Below, piece by piece: positions 57,132-64,000 of a stretch of 64,000 nt of DNA. Source of the DNA: Saprospirales bacterium (GTDB lineage Bacteria; Bacteroidota; Bacteroidia; Chitinophagales; Saprospiraceae); NCBI GenBank assembly GCA_007695145.1, contig REEI01000062.1, positions 62,001 to 126,000 on the forward strand, written 5' to 3'. Position numbers and translations under genes: made by a program. Under the pieces are notes generated by a model that was not told where the DNA came from, did no database searches, and saw nothing but the letters and a program-made list of their open reading frames with translations. Position 1 is the stretch's first letter. Every line of letters begins with the position of its first letter.

Positions 57132-60100
57132 TTATCTTCCTCCAACTTTGATTCCACCTCCCTTACCATAGGAAACAAATTCAGGTGCAAAGTAAGATTG
57201 AGCCTTTATTATTCCGGCGTTAAAGTTTCCGGAATAAGCTACAGTCGTTCTGTATTCCAGAACAAAACTGCCTCTGGGCAGTCGCTCTATGAAGAAATCG
57301 GTCGAAGAGTCACCACTCGTAAAGTAATACAGCATACCCTCCCTGAATCGATATCCACTTAATACATTTCCAGGTTCAAGGGCTGATGGTCTGATATCTC
57401 TCAGATGGATGTATTCCATTGGCCGGTCTGAAGTAAGAATAATTCTTGCAACCAGGGTCTGCCCTACCCTAAGCATTTCTCCCTCACTCAAATTTTTGAG
57501 CACACGACCGGTAGGCCCAATTTCTTCAACCATCCATTTGCGTTCAATGGTGATGGGCAAACCTTCATCCTGGATCATTTCAACTTTCGAAATGTCCTGA
57601 AAATATTGGTGGTAAAGTGCTCCCCAGGAAATTTCAGAACCGGTATTTTCAATATCCAATCTTAGCTCGCCCCCATGACCTTTAATTTCTTCGACAAACC
57701 AAGCCGTACCCGATTGAATATTTGATTCCCGGGAAGGTAACTCCACCCCATTAACTGAAATGCGATCAATTTGAGTTCTCATTTCTGAAGGGCTTCGATT
57801 TTCAATAAAGCTTTGAAGAAGGCTTTCAATCATCCTGGAGGTGGCGGCAGTTGGTCCCCAGTCATTTACTCGACGGTGATTCAGTAACCACTGATTAATT
57901 TGAGATATTTCCTTTTCAAAACCATCGACCTTTGTGAGCAACTGAACAAATGAAACATGGGTTTCAATCGGTCTCATATGCCAGATATATGATCGATCCA
58001 TTATCAAAAACCTTCCGAGATTATCCTCGTACCTACTGTTCTCCAATAGACTCTCCGCTACAGTTTTGGCCATTTGGTTGTCTCCGTGTATTGAAAAAAC
58101 AATCCCGGCCATAGATTGCAATTGGGGACTCAACTTTGGCCAGTCTCTCTTTGCAAGAGAAAAAATCTCTTCCCACTCATCAAAATCGGTGGCCCAGGGC
58201 TGAAGTAAGGCATTGATGTACAAAAAGTGCAATAGTGATGAACCTAAAATTGGAGTTTGTCTGTCGTTTAAACTGGCATCATTGGCAAACTGTCTGCGGT
58301 AAAGACGTATTGCCTCTTCTTTCGAGTAATTCATCGCATTTCTAATCATGTTGGCAATTTCAGGATTAGAAATATCTATACCTACGTGATGAAGCCTGGC
58401 AAATCCAGTCAAAATCTCATTGGTGATGAACCAGTTAGATGGCCCTCCAGGCTGCCAGGAGAAGGAACCATCTTCCCTCTGCATTTTTTGCAATTCCCTT
58501 ACAGCCCGGTTCTTTTCCATTCTGACCTGATTGGGATTGAGCAATTCCAATAATTGTTGTCTGTTAGTACTTTGCCTGATCGCATCTCGCAACCAGGGAT
58601 TATTTTCCATATCGGTCTCCTTTAAATCGGGATTGCGCAGAAGTTCACTTTGCAGATCACCATCAGCTTTCCAATTCTCAAGATGGATTTTTACATCTGG
58701 AATGAGGTCAACAATGTGAGTCGCCATAGAATTCTTAAAAAATACCTGGAAAAATTGTAGGGTATTTCGGGCATTCTCTCCAGAGGAGTAAGGCAAGCTC
58801 CGTATTGCCAACCATAAGGGATCAGAAGTGTATTCAAATTTTGTTTTATTCTGATGAGGTCTTGATCCTTTTTCCAGAGAATACTCATTGGAAATTTTTT
58901 GGCCAGGCATTAAAAAAACCGGATGAGATTGAGTTAACCAAATATCAGAAGTAAGCACCGAAAGAAGCTTTTTCTCACCATCATATCCACCTTCCACCCT
59001 TCCGATGACTTCTATCTCCAACAATCCTATGGCATCATTATCAACCTTAAGGTCAAAATAAATTACGTCAGAATCACGTCCATCTAGTGAGAAATCCATA
59101 ACTTCATGGGTTAGCAAAAGAGATGTTAGCTCCCTACCCGTCACAGCATTTACAATCGACATTTCCAGTCTGCCGGAAATGGCTTCATCAGTAGTATTTA
59201 CAACTCTTACCGGAAACATGATTTCATCGCCCCCCATTAAAAATCTGGGCCAATTGGGCATGACAATTAAGTCGCTAGTGGTAACCGCCTCAAAAGTGGC
59301 CTTCCCGTTCATAAATTCCGGACTTAGTCCAAGAATCTGGAGTTTCCACTCAGTAAGAGCTTCACCCATTTCAAACTCCAATGAAAATAAACCCTTATTA
59401 TCCGCTATCAGATCGGGGTAGAAAAACACCGTCTCATCAAAATTCTCTCTTACAACATCCTCCTTCAACTCAGCAATTGCTTTCTCTGATGGATCCCCGG
59501 AAGGAGGCGGAGGCTCAGCGGTTCGAGGAGATTCTATTTCCATTTCCTCGCCAATCATGGCAGGTTCAGCATCAGGAGACAAGACAGTCCTATCCATAGA
59601 AGCATTTCTCTGATAAAGTCCTATAGTCTCATGATGAAAAGTTCGCTTGAGGTAAGGATAAATTCTTGAATGAATGGGGGGATCATGATCAAACCTCCAC
59701 CATCCTCTACCTGATAGGCTTCCACTGAAAGAATTCGAGATTCGAATAAAGCTTTGTCTGCTGGAGAACAAACTCAGATTCCAATTGTGGGGCAAAATTT
59801 CGTCCAATGACTTATCGTACATAGAAGCCAGAATTCTACCCTCAACCGGATTCCCCTCTTTATCGGTAATTCTAAACTTCCAATTCTGCAGACTACCAGG
59901 CTCAGGATTGGGGTTCCAATCTACGACTTCTATAGAGAGATCCTTATTTTCAAACAGGACGGGGATAAACAGTGGTTGGGAAATTAACCTACCATGTGAA
60001 TAACTAAAGAAATGCTGGTGAATTCCTCCTCTGTATTCTTCCTCAATAAAGGTTTGCAAATGACGCCCGGAATGGTTCTCATTTAGAAGGGACAATTTAA

Positions 60101-63100
60101 ATGACCCTTCTAATCCTTCTTCTAGCTGGAAAACATTTTTTAAGGGTTGAACAGACCCGATGGAAATATTTGCAGTATCTCCAGGTTGCAACCCGGTATT
60201 TGAAAGATGTACATTTAAATGCCGAATTCCCGGAAAATCCCCTTTCTTTAGGTTGCCCACCTCAAAATCGCCGGTATATAATACCAATTGATCATCTGTT
60301 TCAATATCGGTAATCACCAATCGGTAGAGCCCAGGGCGAAGTCCACGAGGAAATACTATAGGTGTGCTTCCATCTACGGTTTTAGATTGGGACATAGAGG
60401 GGGGGCGCGTAGGCCAATGTATGGGATTGCTTTCGTTCCGGTAGGGAAGGAACGGAAATTTCTTCTTATAGTCCGATTTTGAAAATAAGTAATGGGTAGG
60501 ATTTGACCACAATCTGGGAAACGGGAGGGGATCCGGAATTTGGACCTCGGAAAGTTCAATTTTCAGATTCCGCTTTAAGGGAACATCATCGAGATTGGTT
60601 ACTTCAATCATACCCATAGCCGGATGCGCTGATTCCAATAGAGAGGGCATTGAAACTTTTACCTGAACCGGTCTTTGGGAAATCCGAATAACTCTCTGCG
60701 CAGTTTGGGTTTCACCTGCCTGATCTGTAATGGTTGCATGTACTACATAAGTGAAGATACATTCGAGACATTCAGCCGCTTCTCGAGGAATTTCAGCATT
60801 GAACATTAACTTGTATTCACCATTGGGTCCGGTAGTTGCAGTACCAAAATCTATTTCCAATTCTCGGCCGAGATGAATCAGTTGGGAATATCGACCCTGA
60901 GACCATGCCGGAAAAAACACCCTGCGGGTTATTCGATAACTTACCTCTGCATGGGCAATAGGAAATCCGGCAAAAGCCGTTGCCTTTCCAATTATTTTAA
61001 CCGTATCGCCTAATTGGTATTCCTCTTCAATGGGTTCAAAAGAAGTGGTCCAGGTTGGGCGTTTATAATCTTCTACAGAAAAACTACTGCTACCCGAGTA
61101 ACCTTCTACGGAGATACTCATTCTACCCCTCAAGCCGTCGGGAGAAATAAAACTTCCCCAAAAGGCACCATAATCATTGGTCTGTTTCGTAAATCTGTGA
61201 ATTTCCCGCCTGTTGACATCCCTAACAACTACATCCACTTTTTGGTTGGTAATCGGAACCGATCCAACGTCCCCATCCGGAGAAATTGCAAGACCCTTAT
61301 AATACACTACCTGTCCGGGGCGGTATATAGAGCGATCCAGAAAAAAATCCACCCGATCTGATCTCCTCCTTATATCACTTCGGGTGGAAATAAGATAATT
61401 GTTTTCTCCGTACAATGTGTCACCTTCAACACTGATCCTTGGAAAAAACCTCAAGTTCCTGTGGCGATTTGAAAAAGTAAAAAGACCTAAAGAATCAGTT
61501 CTGCCTGCATCGACCGGGGCTTCCACAGTTATTCTTTCTCTGCGCTGATAAATGGTGTTCATCATCTCAACTTTGACATTACTCAATGGCTGCCCTGATA
61601 GACGGTCTACCACCAAAAAAGAATGATTGTTCCATCGAACATCAAAATCCACTAAACCGATATTGGATACCTGGAAGTACGCCCATTTAAAATATGGGTT
61701 GTGCTTGCTGCCTTCCCGATCAATTCCCTGAACAGTTAGTAGGTAAAAGCCACCCCCAAGTGGAGGTAAGGGAATTTCTGTACTGTGAAATTGGTGATTT
61801 TTATCATCAGGCAATATCACCTGATTGCCCTTTATTTTCTCATGATCACCAATTGCCTCTTTCAATCGCCCCCCATCAAATTGATTCCACCTGTAAAAAT
61901 CATCTCTGCTGATTCTATAGATACCGTATTCTATTTCATTGATATTTCTATATTGAAGGAAAAGTGGAAATTCGGTATGTTTTGGCAACACCCTTTCCAT
62001 GTTAAAATCCAGGTTTACCTTTAATATTTCAGTTTTTAATCTTTCTGAAAGGACTGCTCCATGACTTTTGGGCCATTTCTCGATTGCCTTTTCAATAAAT
62101 TGCATGGACTTCAAAAAGTAATCGGATGCTGGGGTGCCATCATCGGGACTGTAAGAACTGGCTTGCTGATAATATATCCGCGCGATTTCGTAGTATATTT
62201 CGGACTGGATAAAGGATTCGCTGTGCAATTCAACCATTCTGAAGAGGGCTTCCAGTTGATTTTTTTCACAATCTGCGCCTCTGCAGACAGAGGAAACATA
62301 TTTGATTCTGTGGAGATCGAAATCAGCGAGAATATCGCCTTTTTCACTTTCTTTAGCCTCGTTCAAAAATTCTTGATACAGACGAATAATTTCTACTGAA
62401 AAGTCAAGCTCATCCACTATAGAAATACCTACATCTAATTGCAGGAAATCACCATAATCACTAAACCACTTTTTATCTGAGATCAACAGCGCCGGTCGTG
62501 CAATTGGTTGCATTTGGTTGGCAGTAGTCAGAAAGTCAAGCAATCGGGACTGCATCAGATGTCTGAGGTTGGGGCGGAGTTTAATGCCAATAGAATCCCC
62601 TTCAATAATCCAACCCAGGGTTTCTATTTCCACCTCTTCAGTCAGTCTGGACTCCACTGATTTGAAATAATGTTTAGCAGCTTTTTCCAAAAATTGCCGA
62701 CCAGTCCAGGTACCTATATTATCGGATTTATCGCCTTCTACTTCTGTTCTTCTGTTGATTTGCCACATATTAATCCGATAGAAATTTTGGTAGAATTGGC
62801 CAAGGATGGAATGGAGTACTGCTGAAACAATTTCTCCACAACGGTCGATTTCACTTTCCATGAATTCGACAATACGTTCAGGTTGGTCACTGTACAATAT
62901 GCCAAGAAAATCATTTTTATAGAGTACTGCCCTCAGGTAATTTTCCCTGTTTTTATCTTCCCATGACTTTTGGAGTACTTGTTCAGTAAGATCTAATGCT
63001 GAACGATGTTTCCTTATATTTTCAAGGGAGTCGATTTCATTCCAAATTGAATCTATATTTTCCATATCTACGGACGATGGTTGGTTCCTGACCAATATTG

Positions 63101-63143
63101 TGCTAAAAAGAATGGGCAAAAGGAATAAAATGGAGTACTTCAT
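57132..63143 (-). CDS. Alpha-2-macroglobulin family protein lacking the thioester
   Basis: A 2003-residue envelope protein. The signal peptide (about 1-20) is followed by a helical TPR-like region (30-380). MG domains come next; the MG2 block DRSIYRPGQVVYYKG is near residue 600. Further sandwich domains run to about 1150. A Pro-rich spacer (about 1190-1230) precedes the A2M block with ALTEWKLQILG near 1270. The region that carries the Cys-x-Glu-Gln thioester in many relatives reads LPYSSGENARNT (about 1450), with no cysteine and Asn in place of Gln. A terpenoid-toroid-like helical domain and a receptor-binding-like C-terminus follow. Macroglobulins trap proteases, but this one could not do so by covalent capture. 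No partner PBP1C-type gene is present. Confidence 0.88.
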   Translation of the reverse strand: MKYSILFLLPILFSTILVRNQPSSVDMENIDSIWNEIDSLENIRKHRSALDLTEQVLQKSWEDKNRENYLRAVLYKNDFLGILYSDQPERIVEFMESEIDRCGEIVSAVLHSILGQFYQNFYRINMWQINRRTEVEGDKSDNIGTWTGRQFLEKAAKHYFKSVESRLTEEVEIETLGWIIEGDSIGIKLRPNLRHLMQSRLLDFLTTANQMQPIARPALLISDKKWFSDYGDFLQLDVGISIVDELDFSVEIIRLYQEFLNEAKESEKGDILADFDLHRIKYVSSVCRGADCEKNQLEALFRMVELHSESFIQSEIYYEIARIYYQQASSYSPDDGTPASDYFLKSMQFIEKAIEKWPKSHGAVLSERLKTEILKVNLDFNMERVLPKHTEFPLFLQYRNINEIEYGIYRISRDDFYRWNQFDGGRLKEAIGDHEKIKGNQVILPDDKNHQFHSTEIPLPPLGGGFYLLTVQGIDREGSKHNPYFKWAYFQVSNIGLVDFDVRWNNHSFLVVDRLSGQPLSNVKVEMMNTIYQRRERITVEAPVDAGRTDSLGLFTFSNRHRNLRFFPRISVEGDTLYGENNYLISTRSDIRRRSDRVDFFLDRSIYRPGQVVYYKGLAISPDGDVGSVPITNQKVDVVVRDVNRREIHRFTKQTNDYGAFWGSFISPDGLRGRMSISVEGYSGSSSFSVEDYKRPTWTTSFEPIEEEYQLGDTVKIIGKATAFAGFPIAHAEVSYRITRRVFFPAWSQGRYSQLIHLGRELEIDFGTATTGPNGEYKLMFNAEIPREAAECLECIFTYVVHATITDQAGETQTAQRVIRISQRPVQVKVSMPSLLESAHPAMGMIEVTNLDDVPLKRNLKIELSEVQIPDPLPFPRLWSNPTHYLFSKSDYKKKFPFLPYRNESNPIHWPTRPPSMSQSKTVDGSTPIVFPRGLRPGLYRLVITDIETDDQLVLYTGDFEVGNLKKGDFPGIRHLNVHLSNTGLQPGDTANISIGSVQPLKNVFQLEEGLEGSFKLSLLNENHSGRHLQTFIEEEYRGGIHQHFFSYSHGRLISQPLFIPVLFENKDLSIEVVDWNPNPEPGSLQNWKFRITDKEGNPVEGRILASMYDKSLDEILPHNWNLSLFSSRQSFIRISNSFSGSLSGRGWWRFDHDPPIHSRIYPYLKRTFHHETIGLYQRNASMDRTVLSPDAEPAMIGEEMEIESPRTAEPPPPSGDPSEKAIAELKEDVVRENFDETVFFYPDLIADNKGLFSLEFEMGEALTEWKLQILGLSPEFMNGKATFEAVTTSDLIVMPNWPRFLMGGDEIMFPVRVVNTTDEAISGRLEMSIVNAVTGRELTSLLLTHEVMDFSLDGRDSDVIYFDLKVDNDAIGLLEIEVIGRVEGGYDGEKKLLSVLTSDIWLTQSHPVFLMPGQKISNEYSLEKGSRPHQNKTKFEYTSDPLWLAIRSLPYSSGENARNTLQFFQVFFKNSMATHIVDLIPDVKIHLENWKADGDLQSELLRNPDLKETDMENNPWLRDAIRQSTNRQQLLELLNPNQVRMEKNRAVRELQKMQREDGSFSWQPGGPSNWFITNEILTGFARLHHVGIDISNPEIANMIRNAMNYSKEEAIRLYRRQFANDASLNDRQTPILGSSLLHFLYINALLQPWATDFDEWEEIFSLAKRDWPKLSPQLQSMAGIVFSIHGDNQMAKTVAESLLENSRYEDNLGRFLIMDRSYIWHMRPIETHVSFVQLLTKVDGFEKEISQINQWLLNHRRVNDWGPTAATSRMIESLLQSFIENRSPSEMRTQIDRISVNGVELPSRESNIQSGTAWFVEEIKGHGGELRLDIENTGSEISWGALYHQYFQDISKVEMIQDEGLPITIERKWMVEEIGPTGRVLKNLSEGEMLRVGQTLVARIILTSDRPMEYIHLRDIRPSALEPGNVLSGYRFREGMLYYFTSGDSSTDFFIERLPRGSFVLEYRTTVAYSGNFNAGIIKAQSYFAPEFVSYGKGGGIKVGGR

Positions 63144-64000
63144 GATACCTGATTTAGGTGGCCAATATAATCAAACTAATACTTTTTTTTCAAAAAGGAA
63201 TAATGGAATGATGCATTGTTCGCTGGGGTTGGTGGTTATAGATCAAATTCTCAATAAATGGGGGTTTCTTTAATTTTACTCAAGTTCCTCATTTCTCAAT
63301 GAATGATCCTATGCAAGAATCTATTCACTGATTTTTCTGAAACATAATACAACCATCCAGTGCATCAGATCGCAGACATTAACCTACTATTACATTCGAC
63401 CTTCAATTATTTAACGTAAAATCAAACAGGCTTCATACCAATTACCCGGAGTATTCATGAGGACTGAACATTTGGTAGTGTCTGAAGAGGATAGCAGTTC
63501 GACTGCTCAACAAAACCTGTAACAGAGAACAGTCAAGGAAAAGGATACACTGCAGTCAAAAGCCAACCTCAAATTTTTAAGAAACCAAATACTTGACTGC
63601 CAAGGTTTACTTGTTACTTTTTGACCATGTCCAGAGGTAAAACACCAGGACCAAAAGTAAGATAACCTCCATAAATACGGTAAAGTTATGAGTATCTATG
63701 AGGATTTGATGAATGAGAAGTTGAAAACGAGCACAGATCAAGATACACCATTGAAAAAATGATTAAATCATGCAGTTTATTGCTATACAAACAGCTGATT
63801 CAATATTAATTATCCAATGAGAAAATTAAGTGATTTCATCCCCTTCCTTATTTTTTAATCGAATTAGGCTAATAAATAATAACCTTGAATGTTGATGGTT
63901 ATTAAAGCAATCAATTGAATAATGGAAGCAAAGTTTAAGAGCCTTAAGGTTTTCGAATTTCGATAGCGCTTTCCCGGCCTTCAAGGATTTGGCGTTAAGA
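63144..64000. other. Gene-poor end of window
   Basis: 857 bases upstream of the macroglobulin gene. I find no confident gene. Weak items: a 21-codon minus frame at 63607-63672 encoding a single hydrophobic helix, a hairpin AATAACC/GGTTATT at about 63877-63902, and a short plus frame at 63922 that hints at the start of a transposase but meets a TAG within 15 codons. A minus frame also runs off the edge from a stop at 63826. None is supported well enough to call. Confidence 0.4.

Noticed and set aside
63826-64000. Minus-strand open frame running off the window edge
   Set aside because: At least 57 codons but low-complexity and without a recognisable motif; it cannot be judged without the next bases.
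1-64000. CRISPR array, prophage or defence island
   Set aside because: No regularly spaced direct repeats, and no integrase, phage, restriction or toxin-antitoxin genes were seen.

Overview
The window reads as a chromosomal segment of a Bacteroidota bacterium, most likely from the Saprospiria/Lewinella side of the phylum (inference; no rRNA is present). Evidence: four proteins end in type IX secretion (T9SS) sorting domains, a PorP/SprF protein sits beside a giant adhesin with a gliding-type C-terminus, and there is a type III glutamine synthetase and a BshC bacillithiol enzyme. Promoter-like sites match the phylum consensus TTTG-N19-TAnnTTTG, and Shine-Dalgarno sequences are nearly absent. 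The DNA is moderately AT-rich. No prophage, CRISPR array or intact insertion sequence was seen.

Layout. 1-5 kb: ftsK (cut by the window edge), a rhomboid protease and glyA, all on minus. 5-10 kb, plus strand: a secreted leucine-rich/receptor-L-like protein with a sorting tail, then a YfcC-type carrier and a sodium:solute symporter in tandem. 10-14.5 kb, minus: a tightly coupled three-gene periplasmic chaperone operon with two parvulin isomerases and one SurA-like protein lacking a parvulin domain. 14.8-18.8 kb, minus: purD, tRNA-Arg(CCU) with its own promoter, and a choice-of-anchor-B secreted protein. 19-22.3 kb: accD convergent and overlapping with bshC, then a small outer-membrane beta-barrel. 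23-27.4 kb: a five-gene plus-strand unit (engB, acyltransferase, DEDDh exonuclease, two tandem paralogous DUF4412-like envelope proteins) closed by a strong hairpin terminator. 27.7-38.4 kb, minus: a T9SS surface module of a 2592-residue adhesin, PorP/SprF and an OmpA/PD40 protein. 38.7-45.1 kb: a small conserved-looking basic protein, gltX, a NodB-type deacetylase, a thioredoxin-like protein, and a secreted subtilase followed 5 bp later by what looks like a catalytically dead, membrane-anchored nuclease homologue. 45.3-50.6 kb, plus strand: the lower part of the phenylacetate pathway (paaG, paaH, paaI, paaJ, then a Bax-inhibitor-1 protein and paaY). 50.7-56.4 kb, minus: glutamine synthetase III, prfB with programmed frameshifting, and a DHH phosphoesterase-FKBP isomerase pair. 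Then ndk (plus) with a 14-bp perfect hairpin, and a 2003-residue alpha-2-macroglobulin-like protein (minus). The last 857 bases carry no convincing gene.

Most of the window is ordinary core genome. The observations most worth following are the prfB +1 frameshift site, which uses UAA where UGA is the norm; the dead nuclease homologue coupled to the secreted subtilase; the alpha-2-macroglobulin homologue without its thioester; the methionine-rich paralogue pair; and the paa cluster that holds only lower-pathway and thioesterase genes.
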